This document shows, in pieces, positions 22,892-35,013 of a stretch of DNA of 64,000 nt (position 1 is its first letter; each line of letters opens with the position of its first letter). The notes under the pieces are model-generated. The model was given only the letters and a program-made list of their open reading frames with translations, searched no databases and was not told the origin of the DNA. The position numbers and the translations under genes are program-made. The stretch is taken from contig NC_133536.1 of NCBI RefSeq assembly GCF_048544455.1, positions 25,546,152 through 25,610,151 of the forward strand, read 5' to 3'. Source of the stretch: Silene latifolia (Eukaryota > Streptophyta > Magnoliopsida > Caryophyllales > Caryophyllaceae).

Positions 22892-25800
22892 CTACAACTC
22901 TGGAACATGTTTAATTCCCATGGAATTAACATGCCCTACATGCTTATCATAATTCAATGGTTTGGTGAGAGGATCCGCGATGTTATCATCCGTCGCAATC
23001 TTGTCAATCACTATCTCTTCTTGCTCCACGTAATCACGGATCAGGTGAGCCTTCCGAAGTACATGTCTAGATTTGTTGCTAGACTTTGGCTCCTTAGCCT
23101 GGAAGATGGCACCTCTATTATCACAATAGATGGTGATCGGGTCATTCGAACTAGGAACTACCGAAAGCCCTTGTAAGAATTGACGCATCCATACCGCTTC
23201 CTTTGCTGCCTCCGAAGCGGCATAATACTCGGATTCAGTAGTAGAATCTACTACAACACTCTGTTTGGAACTCTTCCAGCTGACCGCAGCACCATTAAGA
23301 GTGAAGACGAACCCGGACTGAGATTTTGAATCGTCTCGATCCGTTTGGAAGCTAGCATCTGCGTAACCGGTTGCGCATAGCTTAGTATCACCTCCATAAG
23401 TCAATACCCAATCCTTAGTCCTCCGTACGTACTTGAGGATATTTTTGACTGCTATCCAGTGTGTTTCACCGGAGTCTTTTGGTACCGACTCGTCATACTC
23501 AATGCATATGCCACGTCCGGACGTGTGCATATCATGGCATACATGATCGATCCTATTGCGGAAGCATAAGGAACACGACTCATGCGCTCAATACCTTCAA
23601 AGCGTCGTGGGTGATCAAACTTGCTCAACGCATCCCGTCGTCATAGGAAGGTTCCCCTTCTTGGAGTTGGTCATGCTGAACCTGTCAAGAACCTTATCTA
23701 GATAAGACTCCTGACTAAGTGATAACGTCCGTCGTGATCTATCTCGGTAGATACGGATTCCCAAAATACGATGTGCCTCACCCAGATCTTTCATCTGGAA
23801 ATGGTTCTTCAACCATTCTTTAACCGAAGATAAGAGAGAATGTCATTCCCAATCAAGAGTATGTCATCGACATACAATATCAAGAATACAATCTTGCTCC
23901 CACTCGACTTGATATATAAGCATGGTTCTTCGACCGATCGAGTGAAACCATACTCTTTTATCACTTGGTCGAAACGATGATTCCAACTCCGAGAAGCTTG
24001 CTTAAGTCCATAAATGGAACGCTTAAGCTTGCATACTTTCTTAGGATGTTTAGGATCTATGAAACCTTCGGGTTGCACCATGTACAACTCTTCCTCCAAA
24101 TAACCGTTTAAGAAGGCGGTTTTTACATCCATTTGCCAAATCTCATAATCATGAAATGCGGGAATCGCTAAGATTATCCGAATGGAACGTAGCATGACTA
24201 CAGGTGCAAAAATCTCATCATAATGCAATCCTTGCACTTGAGTGAAACCTTTTGCCACAAGTCGTGCCTTATAGATATCTGGTTGCGCGTCTACAGAACG
24301 CATTATTTTGTAAAGCCATTTGCACTATAGAGGTTTTACCTTATTAGGTAAATCAACTAGATCCCATACGTTATTCTCATACATGGAGTCCATCTCGGAT
24401 TGCATGGCTTCAAGCCATAACTTTGAGTCGGAACAGGCCATAGCACCTTTATAGGTAGCGGGTTCATTACTTTCTAGAAGTAAATGTCATTCTCCTCGAC
24501 CATACTAATGTATCTGTCCGGAGGATGAGAGACTCTACCCGACCTCCTAGGTTCCTCAGGAATATTAACCGTATCATCAGTTGGAGGTACAGCTTCCTCC
24601 ATCTGTTCCTCGGTTGTTGGTTCTGGAATCTCCGACAGCTCGAAGGTTCTATTACTCGACTTGTTCTCGAGAAATTCTTTCTCTAAGAACGTCGCACTAG
24701 CCGCAACAAAAACTCGATGTTCGGTAGGCGAGTAGAAGTAATGACCAAATGTTCCTTTTGGATACCTATAAAGTATGTCTTGACTAATCGCGGGCCGAGC
24801 TTATCCTCGTGTCTCCACTTGACATAAGCCTCGCAGCCCCAAACCCGAATAAAGGACAAGTTAGGTACCGTTCCCTTACACATTTCATATGGAGTCTTGT
24901 CGACAGCTTTATACGGACTTCGGTTAAGTATAAGAGCGGCTGACAAAAGAGCATAATCCCATAATGATTCAGGCACTACTATGTGACTCATCATGGATCG
25001 AACCATATCAAGTAAGGTTCGATTTATCCGTTCGGACACACCATTTAATTGAGGTGTTCCAGGTGGAGTTAACTGTAGAGCGATTCCACAGTCTTTCAGA
25101 TGTTGATCAAACTCATTTGAAAGATATTCGCCACCCCGATCTGAATGGAGTGCTTTAATCTTTCTACCCAGTTGGTTCTGTACCCTATTCTGGTATTCCT
25201 TGAATTTCTCAAAGGACTCACTTTTATGCTTCATTAAGTAGACATATCCGTATCTACTCAAATCGTCCGTGAAAGTTATAAAATATCTATAGCCATCTCT
25301 AGCGGTAATTGACATAGGTCCACATACGTCCGTATGTATGAGTCCTAATAGGTCACTAGCGCGCATTCCAACACCTTTGAAGGAAATTCGAGTCATCTTG
25401 CCAATGAGACATGATTCACACGTGCCATATGCAGAAAATTCGAATGAGGGAATAGTCCCATTATCGACGAGTTTCTTCACGCGTTTCTCATTTATGTGTC
25501 CCATTCGACAATGCCATAGATAGGTTTGATCTTTGTCACCAACCTTTAATTTCTTATTATTCATGTGTAATACTTCCGTGGTTTGATCTAAGATATAAAT
25601 TCCATTCATGGAAACTGCTTTGCCATAAATCATTTCATTAAAAGAGAAAATACAACTATTATCCTTTATTGAAAATGTAAAACCGTCTTTAGCAAGTACG
25701 GAAACAGAAATAATGTTCTTAGATAAACTGGGTACATAGTAACAGTTATTTAAAGATAACTCAAAACCACTAGGGAGTTGGATTACATATGTTCCCTTCG

Positions 25801-26899
25801 AGGCAGCAGCTACTCGTGCTCCATTCCCGACTCGCAGGTCCACATCACCTTTTTCGAGAGGTATGATGTTCTTTAGGCCCTACAAATGATTACACAGATG
25901 AGAACCACAGCCAGTATCAAGTACCTAAGTTCCGAAACTTGCATGGTTAATCTCAATCATATGAATATAAGATGACATACCAACAGGAACGACGCGGCCT
26001 GCCTTAATGTCCTCACAGTAGACGGGACAGTTCCTCCTCCAATGTCCAGTCTTGTGACAATGGTGGCACTGTATGTCACCGCCCTTGCTCTTTGCCTTGC
26101 CCTGTGAGCCACTAGTCTCACCAGGCGCACTCTTACCGTTTCCTGGCTACTTAAACTTTGGCTTACCTACAACTAGGTCGCCATGAGCCTTGCCCTTACC
26201 CTTACCTTTGTTGTAAATCGTGAGAACATCCTACTTCACGCTCCCACTCAATTTCATATCCTTCTCGGTCTGTACGAGATGGGAGTATAGCTCATGAGGA
26301 CTCTTTTTCAAGTCGTTCATATAGTAGTTCGCCCTGAAAAGGGCAAAACCATCATGAAGAGAATGAAGCATTCGGTCAATGACAATGCTCTCACTGATTT
26401 TACAATTCAGTGCCTCCAGCTTCTCGACATTCTCAATCATGTGAAGAATGTGTGGGCTAACCGGTTGGCCCTTCTGGAGTTTCGCATCAAAGAAGCGACA
26501 GGTATGCTCATATGTAACGATTCTCGGTGCCTTTGAGAACTCGTTAGTGAGCGTGGTGAAAATCTTGTTTGCACCTTGGGCAATGAAGCGTCTCTGCAAA
26601 TTGGTTTCCATTGCAAAGATGAGTACGTTCTTTATCGCACCCGCTTCCATAACGAAATCACTATAAGCGAGTGATTCGTTGACTCCTGCATTTGGGCCTG
26701 GTTGACCGATATTGGCTCGATTAAATACCGAGCTTACCGTCGCGGTGGCGGCATTCCGTAGTGCCACCTCCCGATCCATAAAATTGGACCCATCATTCTT
26801 CAGTCGAGTGGACTGATTCATTTGGTCCATGAACATTTTAAGCCAGGACGAACGATCTAGTGTGGCACTAGGCATTGGGATTGCGTTATTTCCAGCCAT
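22892..26899 (-). pseudogene. Copia A gag-pol remnant
   Basis: Gag starts MAGNNAIPMPSATLD at 26899 and hits a stop at 26231. A zinc knuckle CHHCHKTGHWRRNC (about 26030-26070) and a protease-like VLDTGCGSHLC (about 25900) follow in broken frame. The frame 25843-24683 holds the GAG-preintegrase motif (WHCRMGH, CESCLIGK) and the integrase core (HTDVCGPM, SDRGGEY, PQLNGVSERINRT). RT (24303-23809) has FAPVVMLRSIR, QMDVKTAFLNG and YVDDILLIG. RNase H (23530-22892) has YADASFQTD, STTESEYYAA and [10 protein letters not shown]. Several stops and frameshifts separate these parts, notably at 26231, 24683-24303 and 23615-23530, so no polyprotein can be made. Confidence 0.9.
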
Positions 26900-28945
26900 T
26901 TGTTGTAACAGTATTATTGATAATAAGCGTGTTCTACACTGCGAAAGAAGAATGAAATAATAAGCATGCATCGTTTTTATTTTAAGTCTAATGAACTAAT
27001 GTCATAACGCGAAGAGTCAAAAACATTTATACAATTGACCTTCCTCAAGAATTATATAAATGACCCCGAGACTCAATTCTCTTTAAATTGATAAGCTAAC
27101 CTGTTAGCTAATTCTACCGTTAGAATTCTTGGTCGATAAATTTCTGTAAATACTATCTTTAGTCCATCATAATCACGAGAAACTCTTCGGACTACAATGT
27201 TGAGGTAAACTAAGTCAACACAACTACTTACCCAACGTAGAAGGGGTCATATTAGGCCTACCGACGAAGAAGGGATTCATAGATGTTTGCCCTTAGAAAG
27301 ACTAATCTCAATTTCCGTTTTAGAGGAAAATCCCATCAACTTTTTAATTCGTTTTAAGTGAACTATAATCTAGCATGCGAGAATGATTTAAACTAAAGTG
27401 ATGGCTTATAGACTGTGACATCTGCATGTCCATGAAAACTAACATACAACTATATGAGTCAATTTTCATGCATTTTAGTAGTAGGTGGTTTGGTTTTAGG
27501 CGGAATATGATGCAATTACTAGCAAGTGAATGAAAAGCAATAAAATGAAAAACGTAAAAAAAAACAGTAAAAGTCCTAGTGTGGCCTATCCTATCAAAAT
27601 GAACAATAAATACAAGTTTGGAATCCATCCTTGGACCCGAGAAGCTTGTCTTGATGTTCCATCTTGATCCATGTAGCGGGAGTGAGCTTGAATCTTCATC
27701 TTTAGTCTTATTTGAAATTACAATAAATAAAATTACATAATTGACCTATTAATTACATTCTAATTTCAAAACCCAAAACTAAAATAAAGGAGATTCGAGA
27801 TCTCATAATTACATAAAAATCATGTTTCCTTCATTACGAAAACATAATTGACTAAGGCCACACTAAGTATTACAAATTACAACCGATTGCAAAATTAAAT
27901 ACGTAAATAAAATTCATTCATTCGATTCATTCAACATAATTAAAAGCATCAACTAAAATAAATTAAACATACATAATACAATACATTAATTATGTTGATT
28001 AATTTATCCAAACCACCTATTTAAATTAAATTAAGTGACAATTCCGCAATTTAATCACATTAATTTCATTTCAATCCATATTAAACTTGTAATATGAATT
28101 CTATCCGTCAAAATTTTAAACCGCTTTAAAATAACTCGGTATCTTTAAATTGTGAACCGATTGACAATAACTAATTGGCCAAAAATAAAAATAAAAACAA
28201 AAACCAATTAAAATTGGTTCGGCTGAAAAAAATAAACAAAAAATTTTTTTTTTTTTTATTTTTAACAGCTACTACACGGCTGATCATAAAAAAAACAGCC
28301 CCTTCCCCCTTTTTTTTTATTCGGCAATTAAGAAAAGAAAAAAAAAACTTTCCATAATTTTTTTTTTCCCGGAAAAAAAAACTTTCCTTCTTTTCTTTTT
28401 TTTTTTCTGATTCGGTAATAGAGAAAAAAAATAACCTAAAAACGATTTTTTTTTTTTTACACGGCATACCTAAAAAAAAATTGAGCCGTCAAAATTATTT
28501 TCCTTTTGCGGCAAAAAGCCCTAATACAAAAATTGATGAAGAACAAAGTTTATAGTTGCTAATAGAACATGATTTAGCAAATGAATTAACAATCATGATT
28601 AATCTTATATGCTAAAACTATATAGAAAAAACAAGTTCTTGTATCAATGACATGATGATACTATATCTATTCTAACTTAATCTGCATTAAATCAAAATTT
28701 CCCAATACTTCATATGATAATTTTAACTGATTAAAACAATGATATGATCAAAAGAAATTGAATATAAATCATCAAACAAAAGGAAAAACGAAATAAAAAA
28801 ACAGGCCGAAAGAAAAAAAAAGTCTCGGCCAAAAAAAAATTTTCAACCGAAAAAAAAACGAAACCCTAATTTATTTTCTCGAAAATTAGGTTATAGTTTA
28901 CATACAAATTTATGAAAATCATCAAAATTAAAATCGTGGCCTAGT
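26900..28945 (-). other. Copia A long 5' leader
   Basis: About 2 kb separate the primer-binding site from gag, long for a copia element. It is very A/T-rich with many poly(A)/poly(T) runs at 28190-28480 and 28790-28870. I see no reading frame of known type; short lysine/phenylalanine-rich frames are products of the homopolymers. Confidence 0.6.
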
Positions 28946-28957
28946 GCTCTGATACCA
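28946..28957 (-). promoter_or_regulatory. Copia A primer-binding site
   Basis: The minus strand reads TGGTATCAGAGC, complementary to the 3' end of initiator methionine tRNA, two bases from the 5' LTR. Confidence 0.9.
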
Positions 28958-28959
28958 CT

Positions 28960-29931
28960 TGTGGGAAATAAATCTGTATACTTCCCTTAAACTAGAAGGA
29001 TTATAACGATTTAATAAAGATGATCAATGGTCATAAAATAAAATACATAAACAAGAGTAAAGGATTCAGAAATAACCTTTCGTCCTAGCAAATATGGCCT
29101 AAGAACAATATCAAAATTGATATTCACCTATTAGTTGCACCGAAGACGATCTGAGATATGCCCTTTGATTATGCTAGAAATCAATCTAAAATTTTCTGTA
29201 AAATTTAATTGTCTTTGTGTTCTTGTGATGAGAAAGAGGAGGCAAGGTCAAGAAAAAGCATTAGGGTAGAAATAATTCTCTACCTTTCTTTTTATACAGA
29301 CCGAAACTTGGAGTCAATTAGGAAAAGAAAAACTTTCCCTAATTTCGGCCAAGTGAACCGAAATAAGGAGTATTTTTCTCCTTATTTTGGTCTTTCCAAA
29401 AATATATAAAGTGTGTTAAATTGTCATCTAGTGAGGATCGAACCCATGACCTCTTGGCTTGTGTACCCTCACTATTAACACTATGACACATTCAACTTGT
29501 TGATATTAAATACAACTGATTATATTTAACTACGAATTAACAGATTAATTCGTCCAAACTAACCTTATATATATTTAATTTAAATATAACTTATTATATT
29601 TAATTTACGAATTGACAGTTAATTCGTCTCAACTTAATATTATTTAATTTTGATTAAATAATTATCTCATCAACACATTGACTAACTTTTTAGTCATTTT
29701 GGGCATCAATGTAATTATATTTCTATAACCACATTTCTCAAACACGTCCTATAGGTGTGACCTTTAGGGACCAGTTGATCACCGCCATCTGTATGATAAT
29801 AACGTCAAACTTTCTAGCAAGCCAACCGTTATTAGGTAAACGTTAATCAACTGATTAAATATACGAAGTATACCCTTGTGAACCCGTAAGAGATTTACAA
29901 ATGTTATCACACTAATTTGTGGAGGACACCA
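28960..29931 (-). repeat. Copia A 5' LTR
   Basis: This is the 972-bp LTR lying 5' in element orientation, adjacent to the primer-binding site. It contains, like the 3' LTR, a tRNA B-box-like segment (minus strand gggttcgatcc, near 29440). Confidence 0.93.
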
Positions 29932-30670
29932 GCTCCAACACCACCACGTTAACCACCTGACACTCTTCATCAGCCCTTCACGCCTCCTCCATTACCACCA
30001 CCAACACCCAAACAAACATCACCCTTCTCGCCACCACCTCGAACTCCACCAACCCAGCCACCTCCTTTCTATTTCTCTCTGTTTTTCCAGATTTGAACCC
30101 CACCGCCGTCTCCACCAACCACCTCAACTACCACGACCCACGCCTCACCACGACGCACCCTCCACCATCAACACCGCCCACTGCCGCCAGATCTGACCAC
30201 AACCCGACCCTCCCTCCTTTTATGTCTTCATATCTGACCACGCACCACCCTCCCTCCTTTGATTTTGGTTTTCTATTTTTTTTTGAAGGATTCGTCTTTG
30301 TTGTTTATTTTGTCTGTTCGTTTGTTTTTTTTTTTTTAGTTTTTGTCTTTTTTATTTTAGTTTTGATGAGTTGTGAATGAGTGAGTGTTTGTTGTTTATT
30401 TTGTTTTTTTGTTTCTCCTTTCTTCCAGATCTCGTTTCAATGTCGAGTACCAGTTAACGTTATTCGTGTTTTGTGTTTTATTTCGAGATCTAATTATTAT
30501 TATTATTGTTTTTCAGATCTATTTTTGTTTTAGTTTACAATTTTTCTTTTAGAATTTTTTTGGTTTTGTAGATCTATATTATACACTCGTATTTCTTGTG
30601 TTTTTAGTTTTTTAATTCTTTTATAAAATATTTTATTGGTATTGTAGTTTTTTTCGAGATCTAATAAATA
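29932..30670. other. E4 right arm, C-rich then T-rich
   Basis: The continuation of the C-rich block runs to about 30240, followed by T-rich sequence with several agatct motifs. The plus-strand frame 30093-30380 is a low-complexity artefact. I see no gene. Confidence 0.5.
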
Positions 30671-31060
30671 TATTTATTATGCTCATATTTTTTTACATTT
30701 ACAATCGTACTTCTCCATATTTACACTCATATTTCTTTACGTTTACACTCATAATTCTTTACATTTACACTCATAATTCTTTACATTTACACTTGTATTT
30801 CCTCACATTTACACTCATATTTTTTTACATTTACACTTGTATTTCCTCACATTTACACTCGTATTTCTTTACATTTACACTTATATTTCTTTACATTTAC
30901 ACGCATTTTTCAGATTTACACTCATATTTCTTTACAATTACACTCGTACTTCTTTACATTTACACTCATAATTTTACATTTACACTCATATTTCTTTACA
31001 TTTACACTCATATATTTGTACATTTACACTTGTTAAATTTATATAGATTTGCACTAATAT
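30671..31060 (+). repeat. E4 TTTACACTC subterminal array
   Basis: About twenty units of the form tttacactcatatttcttta fill this stretch, each about 20-24 bp. The core TTTACACT is also the core of the minisatellite that follows. Confidence 0.85.
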
Positions 31061-31189
31061 ATTTGTGTGGATATGAGTTGGTGGTGGAGGGCGACGGTGG
31101 TGGTGTTTGTTGGTAGTCGGACTAAAGTTTTACTCGTAAAGGACCAAAGTTACACTTATAAAGGACCAAAGTCACACTCAAAGGACCAA

Positions 31190-32015
31190 ATTTACACTCT
31201 TAAACCTTCAAATTTACACTTAAAATACTACATTTACACTCGGAAAACATCACATTTACACTTGTAAAATGTTAAAGTTATATAAATTCAAAATTTCCGT
31301 CACAAAAAATCAATTTTACACTCTTAAAATGTTACATTTACACTCGTAAAACATCACATTTACACTTGTAAAATGTTAAAATTATATAAATTCAAAATTT
31401 CCGTCATCAAAAATCAAATTTACACTCTTAAAATGTTACATTTACACTCGTAAAACATCACATTTACACTTGTAAAATGTTAAAATTATATAAATTCAAA
31501 ATTTCCGTCACAAAAAAAAAAACAAATTTACACTCTTAAAATGTTACATTTACACTCGTAAAACATCACATTTACACTTGTAAAATGTTAAAATTATATA
31601 AATTCAAAATTTCCGTCACAAAAAAACAAATTTACACTCTTAAAATGTTACATTTACACTCGTAAAACATCACATTTACACTTGTAAAATGTTAAAATTA
31701 TATAAATTCAAAATTTCCGTCACCAAAAAAACAAATTTACACTCTTAAAATGTTACATTTACACTCGTAAAACATCACATTTACACTTGTAAAATGTTAA
31801 AATTATATAAATTCAAAATTTCTGTCACAAAAAATTAAATTTACACTCGTAAAACATCACATTTACACTTGTAAAATGTTAAAATTATATAAATTCAAAA
31901 TTTCCGTCACAAAAAATTAAATTTACACTCTTAAAATGTTACATTTACACTCGTAAAACATCACATTTACACTTGTAAAATGTTAAAATTATATTTCCGT
32001 CACATTTACACTTGT
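31190..32015 (+). repeat. 105-bp minisatellite in E4
   Basis: Tandem units carry three TTTACACT cores plus the phrase aaattcaaaatttccgtca. The reference point tgttaaa[ag]ttat occurs at 31269, 31374, 31479, 31586, 31690, 31795, 31877 and 31981, giving intervals of 105, 105, 107, 104, 105, 82 and 104. The 82-bp unit lacks one TTTACACT-containing segment. Copies are nearly identical apart from the A-run length, so the expansion looks recent. Confidence 0.95.
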
Positions 32016-32303
32016 AAAACTCATACACAACATTACATTTACACTTCAAAATCTAAAACTCAAAACTGATTAATTAGGGGCTAGAGAGAGAAAGAAAAAT
32101 TAATTAGTGTATAGAAATTTGATTAGTGGTAATTTTTTTGGTAATTTTCAATCTCAACCACCCATCTCAATCCAACCATCCACATTTTTTACCTTTTCTT
32201 TTTAATAGCCTTTAATCAAATTCATCTCAACCATCCATTGAGTCCATCCAATGGCCCTTAGAGAGACTTATGGACTCAATGACACATGTTGGACTCATTA
32301 GAA

Positions 32304-32483
<180 letters not shown>

Positions 32484-33215
32484 ATCCTGTGCGAACTTAC
32501 GAACTAACTTAAAAACCTCACCTAAACACATGCTGACCATTCCCGCACTCCCCATTTACATTATCCCTACCATTAAAATTATTCCCCAAATTATTCCCCT
32601 CGTCATCACCGATCACGTCATTACCGACCACCGGGTTGGATTGCCACCGTCGTCACCCCTCCGACGACCTAGACACCGGCACTCCTCCTACGACCCAGAT
32701 TCCAGCAACGACGAGTTGTGTCACCGAACTTATCACGCCGACGCACTTCTGGTTCCCATCATCACCGACGAGTCACCTTAGCTGTATTTGTCACCGAAAT
32801 TTCACCCTCACACACACACACACTACCATCATAGATCTGTAATTTCAATCACAATTTTTTTTTTAAAATGAGATCTATTGTAGTTATGTGGCGCGTCAAC
32901 TAGAGTGGAAGGTAGTGTGGTGGATGTTTGACGGAGTTGTAGGTTGTGGTGGAAAAATGAGGGCATCGAGGTTGTGGTTTCGGGTTAGTCGTGAGAACGA
33001 CGCCGTCTAGGGGCTGGTGTTGTTGTCTGGTTGTTGTTGGGCTGGCTGGTGAACGCGATTCCAGGCGCCGTTGTCGACGGATGCTCGATCGTCGACGATG
33101 ACGATGCGGTGGTGGTAATGTTATTAATTGGTGTGTCATTAGTGTATGGTGGTGGTCATGTTAGTCATCAGTTTTTGGCTGTGGTATCGGCAACGACGGT
33201 GTCGACGGTTGGGCC

Positions 33216-33555
33216 TGTTATAACAGAAGCAAGAAAGAACTGATAAAAACAATAAAGAGACAAACGCACAGATTTACGTGGTTCACTAACGGTGTGTTAG
33301 CTACGTCCACAGGGCAGAAGGGAGAGAGTTTTATTGATATGTGGGGAGTTTTGATTCTGATTCAGACGGTATGATAAGCATAATCATAGGTAGAGGCTTA
33401 GAGAGTTTATATAATACTCTCTAAGACCTAATACAGAATGACCTAATAAAGGCCCAAGACAGACCTAGCCCAATAACAGATACGGATACCGTTTAAGTTA
33501 CCCCCGCATAGCTATTCGAAGCGGCGGTTAACAGAATCAAGGCACAAACCCAACA
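33216..33555 (-). repeat. Copia B 3' LTR, outer copy
   Basis: This is a 340-bp LTR copy. The 5' LTR (38766-39187) is longer because it has an internal tandem duplication of about 85 bp containing acagatacggataccgttta (39018-39140). Confidence 0.88.
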
Positions 33556-34539
33556 GAACTTATAGGATCTGAACTGAACTTATAAGATCTGAATCAATCA
33601 ACTTATAGGATCTCGAATCAATCAACTTATAGTATCTCGAATCGAATCGAATCAACTTATAGGATCTGAAGTGAACTTAAATTAAGTGACTTTAAGTCCA
33701 AAAGAACAGAGCCTAAACCCTGAAACAACTTTATTATTAGCCATTTATGTGAGAAAATCATTTAAACTAAAATTTCAACTCTATCTTGTAAATGAGGTCT
33801 CGTCGATTATTTTATACCTTATTAATTTTATTCGTGTGATGATGACTAATTAAGATTTGTAGTGATTAGGACTAGTGTAAAATTCAAGTCTAAATAAAGA
33901 ATGATGGCAGTAATAAGAAGAGGACAAGAAGAGTGCAAAAAAGGTTAGGACAAAATATAGTGGGACAATCTTCTTAGTCATTATTATTATAACTCTTAAG
34001 AAAGTAAGTAATGAATTCTTGTCGAACATAAATTCTTAGTCCATCTTCAACGCACGTGTATATTGATTGCTAAACTATTCTTCCCATAGGCTACAGAACA
34101 ACTAGTGAGAAGCAGTAGTAATAGGCCAAGGGAGCTCACCTTACCTGAAAATTTCAAGTCTTGCTTAATTAAGTGCGCGCAGCTGCTTCTAGTTGAACTT
34201 GATTGTTTCCACTCGTCAACTCTTGCTGAATAATAATCATGATGATTTAGGTTCATGCTTTTATGTTTTATCGTCATTTTCTGACGTTTATATCGTTTCA
34301 TCACACTATACTTTTTGTGATTTTACAGCTTTCAAGCTTATGCATGCAAGACAATGTTATTATGTAATTCCATTTCAATTTGAGTTTTGATATCTATCTA
34401 TACTGGGAAATGTCAATTTGTGGTATGTGTTTTAGGGGGCGTTGCCCCCGAACCCCCATCGGGGACCACGTTGCGTCCCCGAACCCCTAAACCAGGGCGC
34501 TTCGCCCTGGACCCGCATCACGACCGGGCAAATGCGAGA
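33556..34539. other. Foreign sequence inside the copia B 3' LTR region
   Basis: The segment begins with five imperfect copies of caacttataggatctgaa (33556-33670) and continues with A/T-rich sequence without a known gene. It ends in three GC-rich hairpins (34434-34513). It is flanked by a direct repeat of about 54 bp, the LTR end sequence cgaagcggcggttaacagaa and its neighbourhood (33502-33555 and 34540-34593). Confidence 0.6.
34434..34513. repeat. Three consecutive GC-rich hairpins
   Basis: The stems are ggggg/ccccc around cgttg, tcgggg/ccccga around accacgttgcgt, and ccagggcg/cgccctgg around ctt. They follow one another within 80 bp in otherwise A/T-rich DNA. Confidence 0.8.
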
Positions 34540-34593
34540 CCCCGCATAGTTATTCGAAGCGGCGGTTAACAGAATCAAGGCACAAACCCAACA
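34540..34593 (-). repeat. Copia B LTR end fragment next to the internal region
   Basis: These 54 bp repeat the terminal part of the LTR and join the internal region at aatctccaccttgact, where the element's polypurine tract should be. See the LTR rearrangement at 33216-34593. Confidence 0.8.
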
Positions 34594-35013
34594 AATCTCC
34601 ACCTTGACTTGAATTCTCTCACAAACAGACAGATCTACCGGATGCATTCCCATAAATGCCGGATGTACCGTAAAAGCTCTTCTCCTTCCCCCTCGATATT
34701 GCCCCCAAGAGGGCAATTACAGATCTAGATATTTAGCAAGTCCAAACAATGTTGGAACTTGCTATGCGGAATCGCTTAGTGAACATGTCACCAAGGGTTA
34801 TCGGCAGTACCCACTTTGTTCACCTTAATCCTCTTCTCATTTCTCAGAAAGTGATATCTCACATCTATATGCTTAGTCCTCTCATGATGGACTTGATCTT
34901 TAGCCAAGCATATTGCACTAAGACTCACATCACGAGAATACAATAGCTTGCTCCCGATGTAGACCCAAATCACTCGACCACCCTTTTAACCGATTCCCTC
35001 TTTAGTCAGCCGG

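Larger units (their letters stand above)
21125..29931 (-). mobile_element. Ty1/copia element A, full length but coding-defective
   Basis: Two 972-bp LTRs (21125-22096 and 28960-29931) bracket a minus-strand gag-pol. In element orientation the 5' LTR is on the right; LTRs begin TGGTGTCCTCC and end TTCCCACA. The primer-binding site TGGTATCAGAGC (initiator-Met tRNA) adjoins the 5' LTR. I count about seven differences between the LTRs by eye. The five bases outside (ccact left, gctcc right) do not match, so no target duplication is visible. Confidence 0.9.

Noticed and set aside
28171..28467. Lys/Phe-rich proteins on both strands
   Set aside because: Produced by A and T homopolymers in the copia A leader.
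29425..29500. tRNA gene in the copia A LTR (also 21590-21665)
   Set aside because: A B-box-like gggttcgatcc is present on the minus strand, but no A box or acceptor stem at the right distance.
30093..30380. Proline/threonine-rich protein
   Set aside because: Low-complexity CCACC repeat followed by poly(T)-derived Phe and Val codons; no domain.
31190..32015. CRISPR-like regular repeats
   Set aside because: The units are contiguous 105-bp minisatellite copies without unique spacers, in plant DNA.
34047..34304. Small secreted-looking protein with a leucine run
   Set aside because: Single short frame in a rearranged non-coding insert, no family match, no conserved context.
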